Source: Ignavibacteriota bacterium (GTDB taxonomy: Bacteria; Bacteroidota; Ignavibacteria; Ignavibacteriales; Melioribacteraceae). Taken from it: 64,000 nucleotides of DNA. Made by a program: the position numbers and the translations under genes. Shown here one piece after another: positions 34,872 to 43,802 of this stretch. Below the pieces are notes generated by a model. The model saw only the letters and a program-made list of their open reading frames with translations, made no database searches and had not been told where the DNA came from. Within the stretch, counting starts at the first letter, position 1; each line of letters opens with the position of its first letter. The DNA is taken from the NCBI GenBank assembly GCA_016716225.1, contig JADJWT010000001.1, positions 3,854,501-3,918,500 on the forward strand, given 5' to 3'.

Positions 34872-37067
34872 CTAAAAAATACTGAAAGCAACTGTTAAAC
34901 CAGACATAACAATTGCAACCATACTCATTAATTTGATTAAAATATTCAAACTTGGTCCAGCTGTATCTTTAAAAGGATCACCAACCGTATCACCAATAAC
35001 AGTAGCTTTATGAGCTGCCGAACCCTTTCCACCTACATTGCCTTCTTCAATATACTTTTTAGCATTATCCCAAGCACCGCCAGCATTAGCCATAAAAACA
35101 GCAAGAACAAAACCTGTTCCCAGTCCGCCAACTAATAATCCCATAACTCCGGAAACACCAAAAATAATTCCGGTTGCAATTGGAGCAAAAATTGCAAGGA
35201 GTGAAGGAACAAGCATTTCTTTCTGTGCACCTTTTGTAGAAATTTCTACGCATTTTGCATAATCCGGTATTGTTTTACCTTCCAAAATTCCCGGCAATTC
35301 TTTGAATTGTCTTCTAACTTCATCAACCATTTTTTGTGCAGCACGTCCAACAGCATTAATTGCCAAACCGCAAAATATAAATGCCATCATTGATCCAATA
35401 AAAATTCCAATTAAAACTTTCGGATTCATCAAGTTAACTTCATAAAAATTCATAAAATCTTGTAATGTTGCCGTTGTAGTTGAAACCAATACTCCATTTC
35501 CTAAATCAAGTGTTTCTTGACCGATTCTGATTAATCCAATTTTAATTTCTTCAATATAAGAGGCTAAAAGTGCTAATGCTGTTAATGCTGCAGAACCAAT
35601 TGCAAATCCTTTTCCGGTTGCAGCAGTTGTATTTCCTAAGGAATCCAATGCATCGGTTCTTTGTCTAACTTCTTTACCTAGTCCGCTCATTTCTGCATTT
35701 CCGCCAGCGTTATCTGCAATTGGACCATAAGCGTCAGTTGCTAAAGTAATTCCCAAGGTTGAAAGCATTCCAACTGCAGCAATACCAATACCATATAATC
35801 CCATTCCCATATTTTCAAAAGTGAATCCTGATGCAAATAAGAAAGACAAAACAATACCAACAACAACAGCCAAAACTGGGATTGCTGTTGACATCATGCC
35901 AACACCTAAACCGGAAATTATTACTGTTGCTGGTCCAGTTTTTGCGCTTTCTGCAATTGATTGAGTTGGTGCATATGATTGTGAAGTGTAATATTCGGTT
36001 GCTTTTCCTATTACAATTCCGGTAATTAAACCAACAACTATTGAGCCCCAAATTCCAATTGCGTTATCAAGTTGAAGTAAATTCAAAATTATAAAAGAAA
36101 AAATAACTATTAATAGCGAACTTAAATTCATTCCCTTGGATAAAGAATTTAATAATTCTTTTTGAGTAGCGCCTTCTTTTGTTCTAACAAAATAAATTCC
36201 AATTAAAGATAAAACAATTCCAATTGCAGCTATAAGCATTGGGGCTATTACAGCTTTATATTGTAAATCTGTATTTGTATAAAATGCAGAAGCACCTAAA
36301 GCAGCTGTTGCCAAAATTGAACCGCAATAAGATTCATATAAATCCGCACCCATTCCCGCAACATCACCTACGTTATCACCAACATTATCAGCAATAGTTG
36401 CCGGATTTCTAGGATCATCCTCCGGAATTCCAGCTTCAACTTTTCCAACTAAATCAGCGCCTACATCTGCAGCTTTTGTATAAATTCCACCACCAACTCT
36501 TGCAAACAATGCTTGTGTTGATGCACCCATTCCAAAAGTTAACATAGTTGTTGTTATTACAATTAAACTATGTCCGTCTCCCTGAGTTATCGGATAAAAA
36601 TATTTCAATACTAAAAACCATATCGAAATATCTAATAGTCCTAAGCCAACAACAACTAAACCCATAACAGCACCGCTTCTAAAAGCAATAACTAACCCGT
36701 GATTTAAAGAAGTGCGAGCTGCATTAGCTGTTCTTGCTGCAGCATAAGTTGCTGTTTTCATTCCGAAGAAACCAGCTAAACCGGAGAAAAATCCGCCGGT
36801 TATAAAAGCGAAAGGTACCCAAGGATTTTGCAGCTGTAGAACATATGCTAAAAATGCAAATAAAACAGTTATAATAATGAAAAAAATTCCAACAACTTTG
36901 TATTGCTGTTTCAAATAAGTCATTGCGCCTTTTCTAACATAAAGCGCAATTTCTTTCATTTTATCGGTACCTTCATCTTCTTTCATCATTTGTTTGAAAA
37001 ATATTCGGGCAAAAATTAATGCCACAATAGAGCCTAAAGGTACTAACCAGAAAAGAAAATCTTGCAT
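34872..37067 (-). CDS. hppA: Membrane-bound ion-translocating pyrophosphatase, K+-dependent type
   Basis: The protein has about 731 residues and 16 hydrophobic segments. It carries the pyrophosphate-binding motifs A-D-V-G-A-D-L-V-G-K-V-E-A near 200, D-N-V-G-D-N-V-G-D and the C-terminal D-T-V-G-D-P-F-K-D-T-A-G-P-S-L. The segment G-N-T-T-A-A-T-G-K-G has Ala where K+-independent enzymes have Lys, which marks the K+-dependent class (Na+ or H+ pumping cannot be told with certainty). The frame extends to a TTG at 37079, but the ATG at 37065-37067 with GGAG upstream is the better start. It is a housekeeping energy gene, flanked by a strong terminator. Confidence 0.94.
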   Translation of the reverse strand: MQDFLFWLVPLGSIVALIFARIFFKQMMKEDEGTDKMKEIALYVRKGAMTYLKQQYKVVGIFFIIITVLFAFLAYVLQLQNPWVPFAFITGGFFSGLAGFFGMKTATYAAARTANAARTSLNHGLVIAFRSGAVMGLVVVGLGLLDISIWFLVLKYFYPITQGDGHSLIVITTTMLTFGMGASTQALFARVGGGIYTKAADVGADLVGKVEAGIPEDDPRNPATIADNVGDNVGDVAGMGADLYESYCGSILATAALGASAFYTNTDLQYKAVIAPMLIAAIGIVLSLIGIYFVRTKEGATQKELLNSLSKGMNLSSLLIVIFSFIILNLLQLDNAIGIWGSIVVGLITGIVIGKATEYYTSQSYAPTQSIAESAKTGPATVIISGLGVGMMSTAIPVLAVVVGIVLSFLFASGFTFENMGMGLYGIGIAAVGMLSTLGITLATDAYGPIADNAGGNAEMSGLGKEVRQRTDALDSLGNTTAATGKGFAIGSAALTALALLASYIEEIKIGLIRIGQETLDLGNGVLVSTTTATLQDFMNFYEVNLMNPKVLIGIFIGSMMAFIFCGLAINAVGRAAQKMVDEVRRQFKELPGILEGKTIPDYAKCVEISTKGAQKEMLVPSLLAIFAPIATGIIFGVSGVMGLLVGGLGTGFVLAVFMANAGGAWDNAKKYIEEGNVGGKGSAAHKATVIGDTVGDPFKDTAGPSLNILIKLMSMVAIVMSGLTVAFSIF

Positions 37068-37102
37068 AATTATCTCCAATAAAAATCAAAACACATGTTT
37101 AT

Positions 37103-37891
37103 TTAAATTGTACTTCTAAAACCAATTGTTAATGCCGAACGCAGCCAAGCATGTTGCTTATCTTCCAATTCTTCCAAATTTGGGAAATGATAATATAGAA
37201 ATTCATCTTTGCTGCCGACAAAAAATCCATTTTTACATGTTCTATATAATAAATCACTTTGGAAAAATCTTATCACAGTTTTAGTTGGTTTTTCCGGATT
37301 TTTTTGTAAACCAATTAAACAATCTCTTAAATGATCAATATTAGAATAAGGTAAATTACCAATTGCTGCATTTCTAGGATCTGTTGCCAAATTATTCAAT
37401 ATTAATTCCACAAATATTAATTTTGGCACAGAAACCGGTCTGGTTGTGTCCGTTATTACTTTCATAAAATCAACAGGATTGTATTTACTTGCGATTCTTG
37501 GTGTTACCGGACAAAGCTGCTGATAAAGATGCAATCCATCATCTTCCGGAGATGGAACATAATTACTTTTACATAATCCTAAAACTCTTCCGTCATCCGT
37601 TGCAAGATATAAATCCATTAAAGCATTCAAAGGAACATTTTCAAGAACTCTGTAAATAGATAAATAAAGCGATCTTTTAGGAGTTCCATCTTGATGCGGG
37701 ATACATTCATTTTCCCATCTTTCTCGTGGAAATTTTCCATCCATTAGAGTTGGATCGACTTCAAAAAATATTGCTTGTCCTCTGCTCCTTTTTTTTGTAC
37801 CTACTGCAAGATAATTTCCGAACTCTTCCGGTGGGAGCATGGAGCCAATTAAAGCTTCCGGAGTAAGCAAAAGATATAAGTATTTTTTCAT
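37103..37891 (-). CDS. Conserved protein of unknown function
   Basis: I do not recognise this 262-residue protein. It starts K-K-Y-L-Y-L-L-L-T-P-E-A-L-I-G-S-M-L-P-P-E-E-F-G without a signal peptide, so it is cytoplasmic. It contains G-T-K-K-R-S-R-G-Q-A-I-F-F-E-V-D near 32 and several spaced Cys (about 65, 107, 128, 188, 220). Composition and codon use look like those of a true gene. It precedes hppA by 35 bp and could be cotranscribed with it. The 299 bp upstream (37892-38190) hold nothing I can name. Confidence 0.7.
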   Translation of the reverse strand: MKKYLYLLLTPEALIGSMLPPEEFGNYLAVGTKKRSRGQAIFFEVDPTLMDGKFPRERWENECIPHQDGTPKRSLYLSIYRVLENVPLNALMDLYLATDDGRVLGLCKSNYVPSPEDDGLHLYQQLCPVTPRIASKYNPVDFMKVITDTTRPVSVPKLIFVELILNNLATDPRNAAIGNLPYSNIDHLRDCLIGLQKNPEKPTKTVIRFFQSDLLYRTCKNGFFVGSKDEFLYYHFPNLEELEDKQHAWLRSALTIGFRSTI

Positions 37892-38190
37892 AAATTCACC
37901 TTATTTGTAAGTGAATGATTTATTTATTGTTTAGAATTTTTGAATAAATTTTTGGATAATAAAGACATTTCAGTCCAGTTAAAATATACAATTTTATAAT
38001 TATAAACAATTTGAATTAGGAAAAAATATTTGAAGTTTCTGTGAAGTGTAAAAACTTACGATATTTTGAATAAAAAATTTTACCCAAAATTAAAGTTCAA
38101 AAATTAGTTGAATTCTACTTAATAATGATTTAACTTTATCTAACTACCGTATTTTATTATTTTACAATATATTAGGATACTTTATTTAAA

Positions 38191-39336
38191 TTATTTAAAC
38201 AGTAATTGCGAAAATTCGAAAAGATAATCTCGCCAATTTTCCCAGGTGTGACCCCCATCTGTCTCTTTATAAATAATATTAAAATCATGTTTCTTTAATA
38301 AATTAACTGTACTTCTCGTTGTTTCTAAAAGAAAATCATCTTTTCCGGTGGCAAACCAAAATAGTTTTAGATCTTTTTTCAAATCAACATTGTTTAAAAC
38401 TTCTAAATTATTATTTTCCCACTGTTTACCCATATTAGCTAAAAAAGATTCTCCATCATTTATTCCAAAAATCCCAGAACTAAAAACTCCAATATATCCA
38501 TAATCTTGTAAGTTTGAAATTGCGATATTTAAGGTATGACCCCCACCCATTGATAATCCAGCAATAGCAGTGTGAGATTTATCATTTAAAATTCTATAAT
38601 TATTTTCAACGAAAGGTTTAATTTCTGATAAAAAATCTTCAATAAATTCATCTTTTGTTGGGCGAAGCATTCCAAATTGAAATGGTTTTGTATGTCCAGC
38701 CGGCATTACAATTATCATCGGTTTAATTTTATTTTCAGCAAGTAAATTATCGATAATGAAACCGGCTCTTCCTACTGTTGACCAAGCATCATCGCTATCA
38801 TATGCTCCGTGCAATAAATAAAATACCGGATAACTTTCATTACTATTTTGGTATCCAGGAGGAGTATAAATGTGCATTCTTCTATTTTTATTTAACGATT
38901 CTGAATAATAACATATCTCAGAAATTGCTCCGTGAGGGATATTTTTATTATCCATAAATTCTTTCCCGCTCACATAGAACAGACTCCAATTATTCATATT
39001 GGATTCACTAATTTCTGTTCTTTTGGGATCAACAATTGAAATGCCATCAACATTAAAATTGTATCTGTATGCTCCGGGTGTAACCGGTCCAACTGTAATT
39101 GACCACACTCCATTATCTTCCCTAATCATTTTACCATTCTGATAAATATTTGGGATATCTCCACCTCCAACTGAGACATTTTTTGCTTCGGGAGCATAAA
39201 TGCTTAATGTTACTTTTCCATCTGAATGAACTTTTATTGAATTAAGTGTGTCATTTGGTGTTGGTTGATAATTTTGAGCATAATTTGAGTTTGTCATAAA
39301 AATAGTTGTGATTAAAATTAAAAGAAAATTTTTCAT
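38191..39336 (-). CDS. Secreted CE1-type esterase with N-terminal Ig-like/CBM48-like domain
   Basis: This 381-residue protein has a signal peptide to about 20, an Ig-like domain resembling the N-terminal part of bacterial feruloyl esterases (about 35-110; P-E-A-K-N-V-S-V-G-G-G-D, then G-A-Y-R-Y-N-F-N-V-D-G) and an esterase D-like hydrolase domain. The nucleophile is S262 in G-L-S-M-G-G-G; the oxyanion region is Y-L-L-H-G; a likely Asp lies in G-K-D-D-F-L and the His in G-G-H-T-W-E-N-W near the end. This architecture is usual for xylan/feruloyl esterases (CE1). It lies 212 bp downstream of the glucanase operon, so membership in it is uncertain. Confidence 0.87.
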   Translation of the reverse strand: MKNFLLILITTIFMTNSNYAQNYQPTPNDTLNSIKVHSDGKVTLSIYAPEAKNVSVGGGDIPNIYQNGKMIREDNGVWSITVGPVTPGAYRYNFNVDGISIVDPKRTEISESNMNNWSLFYVSGKEFMDNKNIPHGAISEICYYSESLNKNRRMHIYTPPGYQNSNESYPVFYLLHGAYDSDDAWSTVGRAGFIIDNLLAENKIKPMIIVMPAGHTKPFQFGMLRPTKDEFIEDFLSEIKPFVENNYRILNDKSHTAIAGLSMGGGHTLNIAISNLQDYGYIGVFSSGIFGINDGESFLANMGKQWENNNLEVLNNVDLKKDLKLFWFATGKDDFLLETTRSTVNLLKKHDFNIIYKETDGGHTWENWRDYLFEFSQLLFK

Positions 39337-39547
39337 GTATCTCTCACTAATAAATTTCTAAAATTGAGTTACCTTCTGCATCAAAATAGCAAATTTTTGA
39401 TGTATTTATTTTGAATTCAACTTCGGGTCCAATTTTCAGCTCTTTTTATATTACAATTCTTCACTAAATATTAATGCTTCAAAATAAAATAAATACTTTT
39501 TTATTTCCTTATGGCTCAGTTAATTTGATTTTCTAAGATGCTCTTCC

Positions 39548-40936
39548 CTAATTATTTTTCTTAACAAATCCCAAATTTTTTAATCCGATTTGTATAACCG
39601 GATCTTTCATACAATATTCCCAAACAAATCCGGTTTTATAGTTTTCTATCATAATAACAATTGGTCCTTGATCGATTCCTAAATAGTCATTATCAATCCA
39701 ATTTAAAGTTGGATTAAAAGCATCTTTAAATCCGTATTTATCCCATAATCCTTGTGAACCGTATTTTTCTTTAAAATTCATTATTGTTGGAATTACGATT
39801 TCTGGAGCAAAAGGAATTGACGATATAGCAGCAGTTGGTGCAATTGTTCCATCATCTAAAGAACCTCTAAAAGGATAACTTGGTCCTCGTTCTCCATATC
39901 CTTTATAAATACTTCTATCTAAATTCGGAATTTCATCAGCTGGTCCATCACAAGCAGTTAAGCCCCAAGTTAAAGAATCATATCCTTTCCAGCCTTTTGG
40001 ATTTTCAATTGCATATTTTTGCTGAGATAGTGTTGCTCTTCGAGAATTTTCAAAGTAATCAATTCCTTTTTCAAGCATGTATTCGTCATAAATATTTCTG
40101 TAATCAACAAAACAATTGGACCATTGAAAAGCAAACAATGCTGGAAAACAAGCATGATCTAAACCCGGGTAAGGTGCATACCAATTATATGGTTTAAGCC
40201 AATAATTATAAGCCGATTTATAATTTTTATATCCGCTGCCAGCAGCCAAAATATATAAATAATGCCCTTCATTAAAACCGGTCCAGCTCATATTTCCAAA
40301 TCCTAATTCAGGATGCCAACCCATTGTAATTGCGCCGCCAAAAAATTCTTCAGATTCAGGTTTTGTCCACCAATCCCAATTCATTCTAAACGTAAGAGAA
40401 TCCGCAGTTTTACGAATAAAATTTTCTTTTTCATTTTCCTTATCATAATACATTCTTGCAAATCTAATTCCTGCTAATAACCAAGCTGAATCAATTGATG
40501 AAAGTTCGCATTTGCCAACTCTCTTTCCGGCTTGCATATCTAAAAAATGATAATAAAATCCATTAAACCCAGTTGCATCAGGTTCCATGCTTTGTTCAGA
40601 ATTTAACAAAAATTTTAGAAGATTATATGTTAAGTCAACCGCTTGTTCACGCGGAATCCAATTCTTTTCAACACCGATTGCCCAAACCGGTAATGCAAAT
40701 CCCACAGCAGCAATACTAGAAGGTGAATCCTTTGTTGATCTATCCTTAACAAGCCCATTTTCCGGATTGACTTCATTTATAAAATATTTGAATGAATAAT
40801 ACTGTAAAGTATCTAAAAATTTTTCTTGTTCTTCTTTAGAAACAAATTTTTTGTTACCAATAACTTTTACATTGCCGTTGCAACTAATAAAAGTTATTAC
40901 TGTTAAAAATAAAATTAGATATTTCATAGTCCTCAT
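39548..40936 (-). CDS. Lipoprotein GH144-type endo-beta-1,2-glucanase (glucoamylase-like)
   Basis: The protein has 462 residues with a lipoprotein signal (hydrophobic stretch, then F-I-S-C-N, Cys at about 20). The start may be the second Met (40925-40927), preceded by GAGGA. The body matches the 'glucoamylase-like' PF10091/GH144 fold: G-F-Y-Y-H-F-L-D near 110, E-L-S-S-I-D-S-A-W-L-L-A-G, M-S-W-T-G-F-N-E-G near 220, W-G-L-T-A-C-D-G-P near 320 and Y-L-G-I-D-Q-G-P-I-V-I-M-I-E-N near 425. Characterised GH144 enzymes are endo-beta-1,2-glucanases that release sophoro-oligosaccharides. It is the last gene of the operon with a GH94 phosphorylase; this combination supports beta-1,2-glucan, though other substrates are possible. 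Confidence 0.82.
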   Translation of the reverse strand: MRTMKYLILFLTVITFISCNGNVKVIGNKKFVSKEEQEKFLDTLQYYSFKYFINEVNPENGLVKDRSTKDSPSSIAAVGFALPVWAIGVEKNWIPREQAVDLTYNLLKFLLNSEQSMEPDATGFNGFYYHFLDMQAGKRVGKCELSSIDSAWLLAGIRFARMYYDKENEKENFIRKTADSLTFRMNWDWWTKPESEEFFGGAITMGWHPELGFGNMSWTGFNEGHYLYILAAGSGYKNYKSAYNYWLKPYNWYAPYPGLDHACFPALFAFQWSNCFVDYRNIYDEYMLEKGIDYFENSRRATLSQQKYAIENPKGWKGYDSLTWGLTACDGPADEIPNLDRSIYKGYGERGPSYPFRGSLDDGTIAPTAAISSIPFAPEIVIPTIMNFKEKYGSQGLWDKYGFKDAFNPTLNWIDNDYLGIDQGPIVIMIENYKTGFVWEYCMKDPVIQIGLKNLGFVKKNN

Positions 40937-40959
40937 TTCATTTTATTAAAATTATTGAA

Positions 40960-41973
40960 TTAAATTTTACATCCGCATGATTCACCAATAATCAAGCTTG
41001 TTCCAAGATTATGTAGTAGAGGTAAATTTTGATCAACTTCCTTATTAATCATTTTTAATAAATACTGTACTGCGTTACTTGCTAAAAGTCCGATTGGAAC
41101 TTTTACAGTTGTTAGAATTGGAGAAATTATTTGCGATATATAAATATTATCGAATCCGGCAACAGCCAAATCATTAGGAATATTTAGTTTTAAAGATTTT
41201 GCACCTTGATATATTCCAACGGCTGTCATATCATTTGCAGCAAAAATTGCATCCGGTTTATTTTTTTGATTTACCAAATTCAGAAATCCTTGATAACCGG
41301 AATCTATTGTAAAATCTCCATCATAAATAAAATTATTATTTAATATTAATTCATTTTCTTCCAACGCTTTTTGGAATCCTCTAAACCTTTCTTCAGCTTC
41401 ACAGTTTCCCTTTGGACCTTTAATCATAGCAATTTTTTTATAACCATGAGAAATCAAGTGTTCAACAACAGATTTTGCACCGTTGAAATTATCTACTGTA
41501 AAATTCACAATATTATTTATTGATTTACTGGAATTCAAAAAAACAATTGGTGTCTGTTTTTTCTTTGAGATTAACTCAATTCTCTTATTTAATTTTGGTG
41601 CCATTAATAGAATTCCATCCACTCTTCCGGTTGCCATAAATTCAATTACCGTATCAATTTCGTCTCGCTGACTATTTGTGCTTGAAACCATTAAATATTT
41701 ATTTGCTTTATGAACTTCATCATCAATATTGTGAATTACGCTCATAAAAAAATCACCGTCTAACCCAGGAAGAATTAACCCAATTGTATCTGTTTTTTTA
41801 GTTGATAAACTTCTTGCAAAATGACTTGGTCTATACTCAAATTTATTTGCGATTTTAAGAATATTTTCTTTTGTTGAATCTTTTATAGATAAACTACCGC
41901 TTAATGCTCTTGAAACTGTAGCAGTTGAAACCCCAGCTTCTTTTGCAATTGTTTCTATATTTATGTTTTTCAT
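40960..41973 (-). CDS. LacI-family regulator of the beta-glucan operon
   Basis: This 337-residue protein has a LacI helix-turn-helix (E-T-I-A-K-E-A-G-V-S-T-A-T-V-S-R-A-L-S-G, residues 6-25), a hinge and a sugar-binding domain with a conserved end (N-L-G-T-S-L-I-I-G-E-S-C-G). It lies inside the operon, between the symporter and glucanase genes (gaps 24 and 23 bp), so it is made along with the genes it likely controls. The probable operator is the cre-like palindrome at 50295-50308 upstream of the first gene. Confidence 0.9.
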   Translation of the reverse strand: MKNINIETIAKEAGVSTATVSRALSGSLSIKDSTKENILKIANKFEYRPSHFARSLSTKKTDTIGLILPGLDGDFFMSVIHNIDDEVHKANKYLMVSSTNSQRDEIDTVIEFMATGRVDGILLMAPKLNKRIELISKKKQTPIVFLNSSKSINNIVNFTVDNFNGAKSVVEHLISHGYKKIAMIKGPKGNCEAEERFRGFQKALEENELILNNNFIYDGDFTIDSGYQGFLNLVNQKNKPDAIFAANDMTAVGIYQGAKSLKLNIPNDLAVAGFDNIYISQIISPILTTVKVPIGLLASNAVQYLLKMINKEVDQNLPLLHNLGTSLIIGESCGCKI

Positions 41974-41997
41974 TTTAATAATATCAAGTAATAAGTG

Positions 41998-43785
41998 TTA
42001 TTCAATCACTTCTGCATCATTAGTTGCTGATCTGCTTTTTAGTATTTCTTTGATTTCATAAACACGATTTTCAGTTAAAGAATAACGTGAAATTGTTAAC
42101 ACTGCAATTATAACCAATACTGTTGGAAGACCAATTTCCCAAAAACGCAACCAGAATAAAGTTGAATCCATCTGTTGAGTCAGATCGGCATTGTATCCAG
42201 TTAATTCTAACAGATAACCGCTTATAATATAAGCTATGGAAACAGAAGCTTTCCACCACCAACCATAAACTGCATAATAGCTACCTTCCCTTCTTATACC
42301 GGTATTTAATTCATCCTCATCACAAATATCCGCGTTCATAGAATTTACCAATGAAAAACACATTACCATTCCCCAAGAAAGGAGTATAGTTGGGATTACA
42401 GATAACCATGGATACGTCTGACTGTAACAAACTATTTTTGATAATTGTCCTATTGCCAATAAAGAAAATGAAAACATTACTGTTTGCTTTTTTCCAATTT
42501 TGGTCGATATCCAAGACATTGGTAAAACACCTACTAAACCTGTTAGTGCCCAAATAGTTCCATTCCAACCCATCAGAACAGAAGCAGCATCTTTATCTCC
42601 AAGATATACATAATATATCATAATAAAATTGCTAAAGCCCATTACGAACTGGAAACCAACTATGACAAATACAAAAGAGATTACCAGTTTAATAAAAGTC
42701 TTATTTTTAAGAGTAACTTTAAAACTCTGAATAAGTCCAACTTGTTCTTGTTTCTTAGTTTTATGAAAATTTCTTTCTTTACAAGTAACAGCACAAATTA
42801 CTGCTGAAATAATTAATATTAAACCCATAACTGCACATACAACACGAATACCAATTATTGGGTTTCCAAATACTTCCAAACGTGCTAATGCATATAACCA
42901 TGGTGAAGAGATAGCTCCCACATTACCAATAAAACTGGCATATGCAAAAACTCTTGTTCTCTCATGATAATCCGGAGTCATTTCAAATCCCAGCGCTCCA
43001 TGAGGAACTGAATATATTGTTGTTGCGGTATAGAAAAGGAGTGACATTACTAATAGATAAACAAATACATCATTTTTACCACGTCCTTCACTTGTTGGCG
43101 GTGTCATACTCCATGCTAATTGAACCATTTGTGGAGAAGTTATTTTAGGCGAAGAAATTAAAATATTCCCCGAATCCAATTTAACATGTGCCTGAACATA
43201 TTGGCCATCTTCTTTGGCAATTTCAAACCACGCAAAAGTTTTTACTTCTTTTTCCTTAACATTAAATAAGGTTATTTCTGAAGTTTCACTTTCTAAATTT
43301 TTCTTCTCATTTGTTATTTCAACTAGTTTAAGCTCTGGAACATCACTTAATATTATATTATTATCAATCAGTTTATAATCAACTTGTATATTATTGTTAT
43401 TAAAAGTATTAAAAGAGGTAATAGTTTTTGTTTGAACTAAATATTCTTCTGCATTTGGTACCCAGAAAACCGCAGCAAAAGTAACACCAACAAGAATTCC
43501 TCCTAAAAGAATATAAGGAATGCGGCGACCAAATCGAGATCGAGTATTATCTGAAAGCATTCCAGCAATTGGGTCTGAAACGAAATCCCATACACGCGGA
43601 ATAGCTGCAGCAATTCCGAATAAAAAGGGAGCCATTTTCAGCATATCGATATAAACAAGACTTGTCAGATTCATCAATGAATTAACAGCTACAATAGTTA
43701 CTAATGCACCCATACCATAGCCAAACTTCTGTATAAACGGCAACCTATCTTCCGGTGCAGTTTTGTGGTGTTGTTTCAATTCCAT
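41998..43785 (-). CDS. GPH-type (MelB-like) sugar symporter with large periplasmic insertion
   Basis: The 595-residue membrane protein has the MelB/GPH signatures P-R-V-W-D-F-V-S-D-P-I-A-G near 63 and R-F-G-R-R-I-P-Y near 84. Usual length is 450-480; the excess comes from a hydrophilic stretch at about residues 115-230 between membrane segments 3 and 4, a loop expected to face the periplasm. After it the family pattern resumes (S-V-P-H-G-A-L near 260). It probably brings glucanase products into the cytoplasm for the GH94 and GH2 enzymes. Gaps to neighbours are 17-24 bp. The insertion looks like a small beta-rich domain and I know no function for it. Confidence 0.88.
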   Translation of the reverse strand: MELKQHHKTAPEDRLPFIQKFGYGMGALVTIVAVNSLMNLTSLVYIDMLKMAPFLFGIAAAIPRVWDFVSDPIAGMLSDNTRSRFGRRIPYILLGGILVGVTFAAVFWVPNAEEYLVQTKTITSFNTFNNNNIQVDYKLIDNNIILSDVPELKLVEITNEKKNLESETSEITLFNVKEKEVKTFAWFEIAKEDGQYVQAHVKLDSGNILISSPKITSPQMVQLAWSMTPPTSEGRGKNDVFVYLLVMSLLFYTATTIYSVPHGALGFEMTPDYHERTRVFAYASFIGNVGAISSPWLYALARLEVFGNPIIGIRVVCAVMGLILIISAVICAVTCKERNFHKTKKQEQVGLIQSFKVTLKNKTFIKLVISFVFVIVGFQFVMGFSNFIMIYYVYLGDKDAASVLMGWNGTIWALTGLVGVLPMSWISTKIGKKQTVMFSFSLLAIGQLSKIVCYSQTYPWLSVIPTILLSWGMVMCFSLVNSMNADICDEDELNTGIRREGSYYAVYGWWWKASVSIAYIISGYLLELTGYNADLTQQMDSTLFWLRFWEIGLPTVLVIIAVLTISRYSLTENRVYEIKEILKSRSATNDAEVIE

Positions 43786-43802
43786 TTTTTATCTATAAAA
43801 TA

